Below, one piece after another: positions 50,801 through 62,063 of a stretch of DNA of 64,000 nucleotides (position 1 is the first letter of the stretch; every line of letters begins with the position of its first letter). The notes beneath the pieces were generated by a model. It was not told where the DNA came from. It ran no database searches and saw only the letters and a program-made list of their open reading frames with translations. Where the stretch lies: positions 13,950,001 to 14,014,000 of the forward strand of contig JAMPIT010000174.1 of the NCBI GenBank assembly GCA_026261815.1. The letters run 5' to 3'. Source of the DNA: Monarcha castaneiventris obscurior. Taxonomy: Eukaryota; Chordata; Aves; Passeriformes; Monarchidae. Made by a program: the position numbers and the translations under genes.

Positions 50801-53800
50801 ACAGCATGTTTTTTTGCTGGTTGGTGTGCACCAGCTGTGTGTATGCTAAGCGGGAAGATCCCAAAAGCCGTCAGCCCTGCAAACCCCCTCCTCCCAGCCA
50901 GCCGCAGTGTATAAATACAGCCACTCAGACCTTGTTTGTGCTGGAAGACAAGGCTCCCTGCAGACAATTTATTGCAGCCTTCCCAGGGTGGCCCCCTGCT
51001 CTCTTCACCCGGGGGAAGGTGTAATAAATTGCCTGTGGGGAGGCTGTGCTCCTCAGAGTCTCTTTAGAGATAGGAGAAACTTCTGTCCAGTCAGAAGATT
51101 TACTTGTGTGAAAACCGACCTTTGCTAGAGGAAGGGAACTAATGGGGCTGTGCTACTTAGCACACAGCTCTGAGCTAAGCCATCCATTACACACACATCT
51201 TAATAGCAGTCTGGCTCTTGAGTCCCATAACATCATTTCTGTTTTCTGCTTAACTAGGAATATATTTGTATAAGTGAGCTGTGTTGAGAGAAGGGGCTAA
51301 GTTGTTTTTCCATTCCATTCAGCCACCCAAGGGGGCAGAAAAAGCGGCATTCTGAAAATTTGTTGTTTTGAGCCACATTTTGAATGTGTTGATGTTGGCA
51401 GCATTGTCTTGTCTAATTTTGGGAAGCATTTAGACTGCATGATAGGTACCATGCAGAAATGATGGATGCTGTCAGTGTAGGATTTGTACCTAATTTGGAT
51501 CAAGCTGCAATAGCTGTGTCAGTGCCTACACACGGATTCTCTGACTGGGTCAAAGTCATGCAGACATTGTTTCTGTTTTCACTGCCATTTGTGTGTTCGT
51601 ACCTTACACCAGTGGGTGTGATGTGCTGTCATCAGTGCAGCAACAGGAAAGTCTGCTATGAGGGGTCCCATCATCGTGGCATTGATCAAAGGCTGAGTCA
51701 GTGAATAACTGATCCTCATGCCAGCTTTGACACAGAAATCATACCTTCATGTGCTGCTGAAAGCACATGGAACAGCTGGAGGGATTTCTAGTCCTAAAAT
51801 GGTCCAAAATCCTTATATAAAAGATGCTCTGAGGGATGATGTTATGCAATACAGTGCACCCAGTGAGTTACCTCTAATAGCCAAGATGTGACTCTTGGCA
51901 ATGACCAAAGAGCAGGAAAGGAGGCATCCTGCTGATGCTCAGGAGATTGAGGGGCAAATTCCCCTGGTGACTGATGGAAAAGAGGAGGAAGGCAGCGTGC
52001 TGCTGTGATATGGTCACATCACATTTGGAACAGATAATCACATCACTCCAAGCCAAGAGGACCTGCAACAGCTTTTGTACAAAAATTGACACATGTTTTT
52101 GTACAAAGATGCACTTCTCTTGCAAGCCAAGCTAAGCTCCAGGAGACATTGCAGTGGTGGAGGAATTTATAGACTATGTTGAGCTGGGTTGCTCCTTTTA
52201 TAGCTTGGGCTGGCCGGGTTCCCCCACGGGGAGGGAGCAGAGGACTCACTATACTCAGGTCAGTGCCTTTGCTGGTTGCTGTAACCAAATATGAGGGAGG
52301 AATGTACCTGCTCTACCACATTGATTCCTTCTCTTCTCTACCATTGGTACTGGAGCACTTTATAGTTTGCAAAGACTCCCAGGATACAGAGCTTGGAAGA
52401 GATGAAGAGAGTTGGTCTCTATATATTCCAAAGCAGATCCCTAAGTGTGCTGTACATGGAGAAGGTGAGGTGTAGGAATGAGCAAATACCCCCAAAGCAC
52501 ATGGTTTTCCAGGGATTCAGTGGGCCAGCATCTTAGAAACACTGAGAAAAATGGATTGACAGTAGGTAAAGATACAGACAACTTCATAGTATAGTGCAGC
52601 TGGTGAGAAAGATAGAGGGGGCAGGCTCAGGTTAAACAATATCCACAGCTTTTTGTTAGCTGCAATTCCCTGTATTTCTGGAATCAAATTCACCTCCAGT
52701 TTTATGGCTTCCCCTGCAATGAGGTAAAAGTTGACACAGGTCTCTCTTGCTGCCTCCTGTCCCCTGCATACCAATCCCAGGTGCTGGACGAGGTGGGCCT
52801 AAGCACAGCACAGGCACAGGACATGGAATCCAAAGCAAAATGAATGCAGAAGGGGAGGTAAACTGAGCTTTTTAGCTGATTTTCATTCCTGACTGATTAC
52901 TTAACAGGCCAACTATTTAGCATGAGCATTGTCTGCTTTTAAGTGTCAGCAAATAAAAGTGTGTGCCCCTGATTATTAGCAAACGGGGCTGGAACATAAA
53001 AGGAGCTGTGCAGCATGTGCTGCTCAGAATACTCATTTAGCATGAGACACTGGACATCACAACATCTGCATTTAAGTCCATTATACTGACACATGCAATT
53101 TTTCTTTTTCCAGTTAGCAAATGGCCTCATATTTTTCAAATTATCCTCTGAGGTTCTGAATGACATGGTGAGAGATAATGAGCCAGACCCCAGAATGGAT
53201 GAGGCAGAAAAGGGGTGTTCTCCTTTACCCATTTCTTTGTAATAACGAAATAAGGGGTAGACAGGGTCACTGCACTCTGCTGACAGCTCTGTCCTGCATC
53301 CCAACCAGATCAGAGTCAGCCAGCTGGGAAAGATGCAGATAGAAGTCTTGTGGGCTAGATGGCTCCCACCAGACTCAAACTTCACAAGAAGGAGGATGAA
53401 ATCACTGCCCCAGGAAAGACAGACACCTGAAGTAGACAAGACATCCATTTGCTGTGGTCATGTTTTGAACTACCATTGTGTTGAAGACCACAGTGAAATA
53501 TTTTTACCATTTGGCAGGTTCTGCTTGGAAGTGAACACATCAGCTTGTGCTCTCAAATGCTATGACAGTCTATCTGCCCAGTCAGCAACTCAACTGCTGA
53601 GAGCTTGGTCCCTGCTAGGTGATAGATGGCCAAGTTCAAGCTGACAGGATATGTCTAGGGCTGAGTATGAGAGGCAATGCTAAATATTTTGTATTCAACA
53701 GTTTCTTTTGGTGTATGGAGATGAGGAGTGCTGCTCTTTTCTCTCACTGTTCATACAAGCACCCCACCAGCTCAGGTGCTTGGCAGTCCTGAGTTCCTCT

Positions 53801-54904
53801 ATTCCCACTGCAAGGACAGAGCACTAGTGTTCAAACACCTTCCCAACACTGCTAAATTTGCCCATCTGCACACACACACCTGGGATCACAGATGAGACCA
53901 GCAGCAGCAGTAAGGAATTCTCCACCTCTTGACAAACCACTAACCAAACTGGTGAGTCCAAGACCCATTTGGGCATTTCTCTTAGCCTTGAGTCAGAGGT
54001 GGGTGGGCCTGTATGTACTCCAAGGGAGGAATTGTTGTAGTACCAGTTTCCCCTCACCCAACAATCAGGAGTTTCCACTCCTGCAAGCACCACTGTGAGC
54101 CTGTGCTTGGCTGGTTACGATGGGAATTACCATTCATCACAGCGTGAGGGGGCTTGAGCTGTCTCAGAGAAAGTTGTCAGTTAACCAACGCTTAATAGAG
54201 AGCAATCTGATCAGTATGAGACATGTCCTCACAGCTAAAAAGCATTAAATGTTTCAGATGCAGCAGCTTCTGAAGTCTTCCAAGACACCTTCTGCAGTAC
54301 TCATTATTTTTTTCCCTGCTGCTAAGAGGGAGCAGCCAAGATAGGCACTTTGTGTTCATTATCCAGCATAATATTCACTGGTCTATTTAATTAATGCTTA
54401 GAAAATGTACTTGATGAATTAGAAGTTACTGAGGGTGGGGAGGGAGGAGGAATGCAGAAATAGATTAACATTGGCTGATCTTTTAAATTTTCTCCAAAAT
54501 TATTCCTTTGGTTTTTTACGCTCACCAAGTCTCATGGGGTGTTCTCCCTTCCTGTAGACAGCTAATTTCTCACAGGCACAGTTGCTGGCTATCAAGGAAC
54601 CTCTTGTAGGAGCTGCTGGAGGCAAAACTATTTGCTGAGTGTATTGCAAGAGATGCAGGTAGTGGAGCAGAGGTCTTGGACACATTGTACTGCCTGTTTC
54701 TCTGTCCAGCCTATCCATTATATCCTGGAGGCATCAGCTTCACACCACGTGAAGGAATGCTGCTCTCTGAGGAGTCCTCAACAGAAATCTGAGAGCTGCC
54801 TCTCAAAACTGATGATCTCGAAACACGCCTTGAAAGGCTCCTGAGCTTAACATGCAAAACAGACAGAGTGGGGCAGAAGAGGGAAGAGCATTTTCTAAGC
54901 ACGG

Positions 54905-55010
54905 CACAACAGCCCAAGCAGCTAAATGATTTTCTGAAAGTCACAAAGGAAACCTGTGTCTGAGTTGGGAACTTAACCCAGATTTTTGTGCTTGGTTCAC
55001 TGCCTTAGCA
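54905..55010 (+). mobile_element. Probable ancient MIR/L2-like repeat tail
   Basis: The stretch gctaaatgattttctgaaag, tcacaaaggaaacctgtgtc, tgagttgggaacttaaccca, gatttttgtgcttggttcac parallels the region shared by MIR and L2 3' ends (gttaagtaacttgcccaagg, tcacacagc, gattcgaaccca, ggtctgtctgactc). It is degraded and assigned by eye. Confidence 0.45.
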
Positions 55011-55518
55011 GCTGGATGCTCCTGGATGCTCCTGTCTGCCTCCTTAGTCATTGACATTGGTCATTGTGAAGTGTGATTTCCTTCACTGTGTTTGTAAAAG
55101 ATGGAAACAGGAGATTTGACAGAAATTCATCATCAGTGCAAAACCAAAGTGTCTTTCCCTCCCCTTTTTGTTGTTACAGCACCAACTGTGAATTCAGGGT
55201 AGTCTACTCCAGGTCGGGTTTTCTGAGCTTGCCACACAGAAAATCCCACAAGAGTTCCCTTTGCAAGTCTGTTTTCTTTTAAGTAGCACCAATTTCCTGG
55301 TGCGCATGTTTTGCATTTGTCTGGGCGCCTGTGTGAGACCCAGTAGCTCCCCAGCTCACTCTCCCCTCTGGAGATCACTTGAGAATTGGGTTTTCTTTGT
55401 GAGGTGAAGTACCATGTTCAAGCTCTGTGCTCCCAGAGACTTAATTTTATACAGAAAACGATCTATGTCCATGCGGAAAGCCTTGGGAAAGCTCCCTGCA
55501 GCCTTAAGAAATGCAATA

Positions 55519-55532
55519 TTGCCCTCTAGTGA
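55519..55532 (-). promoter_or_regulatory. CTCF-like motif
   Basis: Read on the - strand, TCACTAGAGGGCAA matches 12 of 14 positions of the CCASYAGRKGGCRS core. It lies 2 kb upstream of exon D and points away from the motif at 57,986 on the + strand. Motif match only; occupancy is unknown. Confidence 0.35.
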
Positions 55533-55929
55533 TGATGAGAACAGTCTCGTTTGATCTGGTGAAACAAAAAGCTTTTTGGCTAACCTTCCCTGGGATTCAA
55601 AATGAAAAAAATGTTCCTGTTTTCTTCTGACCTTGGAATAAGAAAACCTACCATCATAACTTGGAGAGCATTGGTAGTAATGATAAGAAGAGAAGGTTGT
55701 TCAAGAACCACAGAATGTGTAAAATTATCATTATTCTCCATGAATTCAGCAGATGGTAGGCCAGCTGTACTCAGAAAGCAGATCTAGTAAAAAGGTTCCT
55801 TTTTTAATGCATCATTTTTTGCATTTCTAAAGCCAAGTACATTTTTGTTTAAAAAGCCATTTTAAGGACAAGAGGTGAAACAGTGAAAACCAGAAAAAAT
55901 AAGAAAAAGTTTAATTTTTGTGCTTCATC

Positions 55930-56045
55930 ATCACTACATTCAAATGTTTTTGGGGTTTTGAGGGTTTGATTGGTTGTTGGTATTTTCTTGGGTTTTTTTA
56001 AAATTTTATTTTATTCAGGTTTTATTTTTATTTCTCTTTTGAAGG
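55930..56045. repeat. T/GT-rich low-complexity stretch
   Basis: This contains many gttttt, tggttgttgg and attttattttattc runs with strong strand asymmetry (very few C). It is simple low-complexity intron sequence; no element recognised. Confidence 0.7.
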
Positions 56046-57542
56046 GATAGAAGGAAGGGTAAAAGAGATAGGAGCCCTTCAGCCGATGAACAAAATGTTT
56101 CTCTCACTCTAGTAAGCAGGGAGAAGGAAAAAATTCTTGCCTGTCAAGAAATAAAGTATTTTGAAGAGCCTTCAGAAGACACTTAGGAGCACTACAAAGC
56201 TTTGACCTTTGCCCCTAAGAAGGTTACATTTAAGGCCCTGGACTCTGCAAATAGCTGGATGTGGACAATCCCTTCAGCGCTTGTGTGAAGCCTCAGGAGT
56301 ATCTGTCTGCTCCCAGACAGCAGGGTCAGGGAGTGGGGTTTCTCTGTAACTGGACCCCACATGTCAACCCAGATTTCTAAGGAATTCGGTTTTTAAAAGT
56401 CCCGGATGCAGACACCATTTCCCTGGCACCTTCCCTATTCTAATTGCCTCTGACAAGGTACGATAGCACTGGAATTTATGTAAGGAACATTGCTGTCACT
56501 GCACTGCAACTTAAAGGTCGCTACAAAACAGCATCAGCACAGAGATCTATGTACTTTTCCTGACCTAAAACATTAAGTAAATGCAAAATTCACCTTAATC
56601 ATCCAGGCTTTCTGTGTTACTACAGGAACACACAACTTACCTGTATGGAACTATCAGTCATTAACACTGACAGTATCCTGAGCATTTTTTCACAAAAAAG
56701 ATTACAGGGCAGAATTAAGGGCAGGAGGCAGTTCTCGCAAAGCTCTCGCAGAGTTCATCGCCAAAACATCAGACCTTCAGAGTAGGCAGGACATGGAGTA
56801 CTGAATAAATTCATACGTATCATGGGCTTTCAACATAATTGCAAATATTTGGGGCAATCAGCCAATGCAAACCAGGGTTTTTCTGACACTGAGGGTTTGA
56901 GATTTTCCTAAGCTCTGAGAAGTCACTTCAGCTCAAAAAACTTATATCATGATCATTTCCTGTCATCCCTAGCATTGTTATTCATGGTACTGGTAAACTG
57001 TGCAAGGTTAGCAACTACTGCCTTGCTGTGAGACCATAGATATAATATGTAAAGAACCCTTTGTAAAATGTGCTTTATGCAGAGCTGAAGGGCACACGGA
57101 AGGAAGCCAGAAGTGCATTTCTGTAGATGAATATTTTACAAGATGCAGGTTAACAGCACAGAAATGGTTGTGATGGGTAAAGGAGTGATGAAGAAATGCT
57201 CATGGTGAAAATGTGATGGCGATCAAAGGTGAAGCTTACAACAAAATAAAATAAAGGTTTATTTTAAGTCTTAAGTCTTAAAACAAAACAAAGGATTATT
57301 TACAACCTAAATCACCCACTTGATGATCCAGTTCCTTTGGTATGGCTGGGGTAGTGGTGACTGATCGTGTCCTGGCGTGTGCATGAGCCTCCTTCACCAC
57401 CTCAGTCTGCTATAAGCAAAGAAAGTTCATTTTTAGTCCACTCATCATGACTCCATTGACCACATTTTTAATTTAGTAAGTGCATTTCCATGTTTTGTCC
57501 TAGTTCCCTCTTGTGTCTAACCCCTTTTCCTTTCCCTTTCAG

Positions 57543-57627
57543 GTTCTACATTGAAAGCATCTCCTATCTGAAGGACAATGCCACCATCGAGCTGTTTTTC
57601 TTGAACGCCAAGTCCTGCATCTACAAG
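57543..57627 (+). CDS. FRMD4A: FRMD4A coding exon D (residues 85-113)
   Basis: This 85-nt exon completes the Arg85 codon (AG|G) and encodes FYIESISYLKDNATIELFF through SCIYK, ending in phase 0 at AAG before gtgagg. It marks the F1-to-F2 junction of the FERM domain: the VRFYI segment ends F1, and the first F2 helix begins near ATIELFFLNAK. The residues agree with FRMD4A (SISYLKDNATIE) rather than FRMD4B. The CpG-dense patch carrying a CTCF-like motif lies about 320 bp downstream in the following intron. Confidence 0.97.
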
Positions 57628-57737
57628 GTGAGGACTTTGGGATGTCTGGGTGGCATCGCAGTGGGCTGAGACACCCGGATCTGCATTCCCGGCCCCAAAA
57701 TTTACACTGGTCACACCTGGACTTCCAGATACAAGCT

Positions 57738-57763
57738 TCTCCTCCTCCTCCTCCTCCTCCTCT
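57738..57763. repeat. (TCC)7 trinucleotide repeat
   Basis: Seven perfect TCC units lie about 110 bp after exon D; the opposite strand is (GGA)7. On the - strand it encodes an arginine run inside a chance reading frame. It is a likely polymorphic microsatellite. Confidence 0.95.
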
Positions 57764-57945
57764 CACATTCCCGCACTCCTCTGTCTCCAGCTGCCCCCAC
57801 ACTTGGCAGCAGCTTTCCTGTCAGAGAGTGGTTCTGAGGCAAAACAACCCTGGAGGTAACTCTTGTGGCTGGCAGGAGGGAATCTACGCTGCTAAAATTA
57901 TAAAGTGGCTTGTATTTAGAAGGAAAAGTCTGGTTTTGTGTTAAA

Positions 57946-58040
57946 AGCGCGCTCTGGGCCGAGTGGCTGTCGTGAGGGTTTCCCGCCCGCAGAGGGCGGC
58001 AGTGCGGCGCGGGCGCCATCTTCGGGGACGGGGAGCGGTG
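57946..58040. promoter_or_regulatory. CpG-dense patch with CTCF- and YY1-like motifs
   Basis: About 95 bp contain roughly 15 CpG dinucleotides, while the surrounding intron has almost none. CCCGCAGAGGGCGG at 57,986-57,999 fits 13 of 14 positions of the CTCF core. The same bases form a CCGCCC/GGGCGG stem and include a GC box. CGCCATCTT at 58,014-58,022 fits the YY1 core. Retained CpGs imply the patch is unmethylated in the germ line or inserted recently. It may be an intronic insulator, a small alternative promoter or part of a CpG-rich insertion; the sequence alone does not decide. Confidence 0.5.
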
Positions 58041-58067
58041 AAGGGGGGAGAGTGGCAGAGGGAGAGA

Positions 58068-58438
58068 TGGAATGTCCTCAGTTGGAAGGGAGCCGCAAGG
58101 ATCGTCGAGTTCAGCTCTTGGCTCTGTACACATAAACCCCGAGGATTCCACCATGTGCCTGAGAGTGTTGTCCAAACGCATCTTGAACTCTGTCAGGCTC
58201 AGTGCTGTGAGTGCTTCCCTGGGGAGCCTGTTCCAGTGTCCAGCCACCCTGTGGGTGAAGAACCTTTTCCTGATATCCAACCTAAACCGCCCCTGTGTCA
58301 GTTTCATGTCATTCCCTCGGCACGTCACTGTTCACCAGAGAAGAGTTCAGTGCCTGCCCCGCCTGGGGATGTTGCAGATCACCATGAGGTCTCCCCTCAG
58401 CCTCTTCTCCGGGCTGAACAAGCCAAGTGACCTCAGGT
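58068..58438 (-). mobile_element. CR1 LINE fragment, antisense, relatively well preserved
   Basis: On the + strand it runs from gttggaagggagccgcaagg through caccatgtgcctgagagtgt, ggggagcctgttccagtgtc, gggtgaagaaccttttcctg to ctcttctccgggctgaacaa, the inverted CR1 3' coding end. On the - strand the end of the second CR1 protein (FRLDIRKRFFTHRVAGHWNR) is still readable, and the frame runs on past the element into flanking DNA. The octamer tail is missing or decayed. It lies within 30 bp of the CpG-dense patch. Confidence 0.94.
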
Positions 58439-61400
58439 TTGTGGGACAGGAGGAGTCTATGGGTTTATGTGTCAGTGGGGTAAAGGTGCCTGTGCATATG
58501 CACCGAAGATCACCTTGTACAGGAGCAAGCCATGCACTGAGAAATGTTTTTGTACGAGAAATTGCCCTCCCTGGTACACTCCAGGCTGAAAGACCAGGCT
58601 GCTGTCCCTGGCAGTGCAGCTCAGAGCATTCCCTTGCAAGGTACTCTCCGTGCCAGAGATAAGAGCGTCCTGGCACAGCCTCAGCTTGGAGAAGTGCCCA
58701 CAGCAGAGCCATGAAGCTGATCCCTCTCATGCCACAAGCCAGCTGTTCATGGCAAGATCCAGAAAATCAACCAGCCCCAGACCACACTGAGGTGGAGATT
58801 GGCAATGTGCAGACTCAGCCAGGTGGTCTGGACGTCTGGGACTGGGAGAGGTTTGTCAGCAGCTGGGATTCCCTGGGAGGATCCCTCCTACCTCCCTCTA
58901 TGTTGGCAGAGGCCATTCCTGTGACTCACCTCCATCTGCCAGAGAGGAAGTGGTAGGAAAAGACAGATGTAGTCAGGGAGCAATTGTTCCACCATCCCAC
59001 AACCCTCAGCACGTTTGTGACCTGCTAAGCCAAGTAGATTACACCAAATCTGGAACCTCACTTGACATCTGTATGTCCTACAATGCAGGGACTAACTTTG
59101 TATCTTCTAAAATGTAGGGCAGAAGCCAGAAAATTCCTACTTTTTTCAGTGCCGAGGAACGAGGCAGGGCTGCTGAGCTGAGCTGTGCAGTGCTTTGCTC
59201 TCCGGCAAGGCTGCAATTAGATGTGCTTAGTCAGCCCTCTCCAGCAACAAACTTAGTGAGCATCACGTTTTGGTTCCTGGGGAAAGTTCCTTTTTGAAGT
59301 ACTGCCAGGAAAAGCTTACACTGTTGTTCTTTTTCTGGAGAAAGCTTAATAATAAGAAGAGGGGAACAAAAGAAAACAAAGTCCCTAGGTTGGTCTATTT
59401 TAGTCTGACCTCTCCTGAAACCATTACTTTGCACATTCGAGTTGTGTCTCTATCCAAAAATAGCCCTGCTGAAGTCCCAATCTCCCATGCAGATCCTTCC
59501 CCATTTGACTTCCAGCCACAGTAAGCTATGCTGTGCCATTAAAAAAGGCCCTGAATTTGAAAGTTGGGTGCAAAGTGTCTGCTAAGACTCAGGGCAAGCA
59601 CCCAGCCTGGCAGATTCCTCTTAATGTAGAGTTGTGAGGAACTCGGTGTCTAAGCACAGCCAGTGCCTGTCATTCCTGAAGCTAGCACGTGATGTCGCAT
59701 GCTGCCAAACCTTGAGAGCGTCCTTGTTTCAGCAAAAGTCTCCTTGTTGGACTTCTCCTGGATATGTCCAGCCCTGACTCCCCTGCAGCCCGAAAAGACC
59801 ATAGGTGTATGAAATGGTTGTAGCTCCTAACACTGTGTTAGCACCTCAGACCTTCCCCTGTTGATTGTCCAGACACACACCCTCAAGCATCCCCTTGCAC
59901 AGGGCTGCTCAAGGTGGGAAAGAATAAAACTGCAGTCTAGTTTGGGGCAGCTGGTCACTGGGTTGCCAGCTGGCTCCCCTGTGTTGGGTGCTGTGCTCCT
60001 CTGGCTGTGCCCACCACCCCCACCCCTCAATCCTGTTGAGTAGTGAGACATTCATGAACCCAGACACCCAAACCCTTGCACAGGACCACAAGAAGACATT
60101 GTTGCACAGAAAGGCCAAGCCACATTTGTACTACCAAAGCAGACAGGGCTTGGTATCAGGCACTGTCCCTTGATCAGACAGGCTGTTTAATTACCTGCAC
60201 GTTCTGGTGTGGGTTTTGGCCTGTGCAAACTAGCTCTGTCCCAGGCGTTGCTTCGGCACTGATCAAGGATTCGCACCTGTTCCTAGCAGGCAACACAGTG
60301 GTGGAAACTCCATCTGGGACTGGGGGAGGGAGGGCAAGTGTTTAGTTATGAGCTGTACTGCACCCCATGTACCCTTGGAGCCAGAGAACGGGCTCTGGCA
60401 CGCTTCACCTGCCAGTGTAGACTTGCCATAGCATCGACACGTGGTTGCATGGGCTGGTTTGTCCGTGCCATGCCTGGTGCTTCCAGACAGGAGGAAGACC
60501 AGGTGCTCTGGTTCTACTCTGCATTGCCCCTTGCTATGGGATGTGCCTGACAGCCCCAGCCCGGCCCTGCCTGCAGCTGAATCAGCCTCTTGCACCAGCC
60601 GCTTCCCTTGGCACAGGCTCATCGTCAGTGCAGGTGCCTGCGTGACTCAGGCAGTTCAGCTGAGAGGGGAAAGGCGTGTTTATCGCCCCTAGCAGAGCTG
60701 CTCTTCACTCCCCAAGGAGTTGTTATGAAAGAGGTGAACTTATTTTAAAAAGCTGGCACTAGTGAAAGCCAAGGACACCTGGATCTTATCCTGTGTTTTG
60801 TTCCCTTTGTTTTTGATTTGCCAGAGACAAGCCAATGCAGCAATTGTGGCTTGTAAATGAGGTGTGGCCATGACTTGGCTGGAGCATGGATCACAGCAGT
60901 GGTCTATATTTAGATCACCCGTTTCTTGCCAGATGAAGTAAAATATTAAAAACAGCAGCTTAAATAAATACAACAGAAAAACCACCACAGGAATGAGCTG
61001 AACAATGACCCAGTTTACTGTGCCATATCCATAGGAGACAATGTAGGAGTTCTAGTTGCAGAATAGAAAACTAAGCAGTATCTTAGTAAAAGCCCACTAG
61101 CTTCCCAAAAGCAGGGACCAGAGAGCCAGGAATAGCACACTTGGCCTCCAGAGTAATGCTCATGCCTCCCATCTCAAGCATCTTTTATGCTTGGACTGTG
61201 TACATTCAGATAGAGCAGTGCCTGGACCCCTTGGGTCTGTAAATGCTGTCTCAGTCACAGCAGGAGAATTCTGAGAGGATTTTTTGGGACCATCAGTGTC
61301 CTTCATGTGACCATGGTGTCCAAGTAGAACTCTCCAAAATTGTTTTCATCAGTGGCAGGATCCTATAAAGTGGAGCAGGGAAGATCTACCAAAAGACTTG

Positions 61401-62006
61401 CTGTCACAATTCATTCTCAAACCACCCCCAGCCCCAGTGCTCTTGGGGGTGAAAAGGCCAAAACCAAAGCTCAAATCCTGCAAGAGCAAATGTGCTTCAT
61501 TTTCATGTGGGTTTACCTTTTGCAAGGGCCAGAGAAGTCCAGTGGGGGTTTGATACCACCTCAGTGTGTCAAAGACAAATTCTCCTTCCTTGCTTCTGTG
61601 AGCCAAGGACAAGGCTGTGTTCCCTTGAAGCATGGTCACATCTTGGGGCAAAAAATATCTGTGTCCTAGACTGCCTTTCACTGAATCACACACTAAAATA
61701 AAATTTACCCTGATCCTTCCCCTCCCACCTGCCTTCTCCTCACTCCTCCCCCGGGAATCCCATCATGCTACATCCAGTTATGCTTCATTAACTAATGCAT
61801 TACACCAAATATTTGGCTTTTTCCATATCTGAGTGGGCAGGTTCTCCCCTCCTTTTGTCTTCAGGAGCACAGGGAATGCTTTGAAGCCTAGCCGAGGGAG
61901 AAAACTGGCACTGCATGCTTCACCATGCAGGAGTCAGGAGGAGATGTATGTCCTTCTTACAGTAGCTCAACTGTCTTTTTCTTTCTTGCTTTCTTCACCT
62001 TTCAAG

Positions 62007-62063
62007 GAACTCATTGAGGTTGACAGTGAAGTGGTGTTTGAACTGGCTGCGTACATCTTGCAG
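62007..62063 (+). CDS. FRMD4A: FRMD4A coding exon E (residues 114-132)
   Basis: This 57-nt exon encodes ELIEVDSEVVFELAAYILQ in phase 0 and is followed by a consensus gtaagc donor. It lies early in the F2 (acyl-CoA-binding-protein-like) helical lobe of the FERM domain; the VVFELAAYILQ pattern is the amphipathic F2 helix typical of FERM_M. The next expected FRMD4A exon, beginning EAKGD, was not found before the end of the window, so the gene continues beyond 64,000. Compared with the mammalian protein as I recall it, Glu for Asp at residue 117 and Ala for Ser at residue 128 would be conservative changes. Confidence 0.96.

Larger units (their letters stand above)
44829..57542 (+). other. FRMD4A: FRMD4A intron between exons C and D (12.7 kb)
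   Basis: This phase-2 intron of 12,714 bp has a consensus gtaagtg donor and a strong pyrimidine-rich acceptor (cccttttcctttccctttcag). It has no CR1 copy that I can recognise. Supported or suspected contents are a MIR/L2-like ancient repeat tail at about 54.9-55.0 kb, a CTCF-like motif on the - strand at 55.52 kb and a T/GT-rich low-complexity stretch at 55.93-56.04 kb. Elsewhere, including 45.0-54.5 kb, I see only unstructured intronic sequence. Confidence 0.9.
57628..62006 (+). other. FRMD4A: FRMD4A intron between exons D and E (4.4 kb)
   Basis: This phase-0 intron of 4,379 bp has a gtgagg donor and a ttcttcacctttcaag acceptor. Its 5' end is unusually structured: a TCC triplet repeat at 57.74 kb, a CpG-dense patch at 57.95-58.04 kb with CTCF- and YY1-like motifs, and an antisense CR1 fragment at 58.07-58.44 kb. 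From about 58.5 kb to the acceptor I see nothing beyond ordinary intron sequence. Confidence 0.9.

Noticed and set aside
55528..55630. Possible C/D box snoRNA (gtgatgatga C-box-like start)
   Set aside because: The nearest CTGA is about 100 nt away and there is no terminal stem pairing.
7704..62063. Assignment to the paralogue FRMD4B
   Set aside because: Exons C and D carry GHLNWLQLDRRVLEHDFPKK and SISYLKDNATIE, which match FRMD4A as I recall it; FRMD4B differs at several of these positions.
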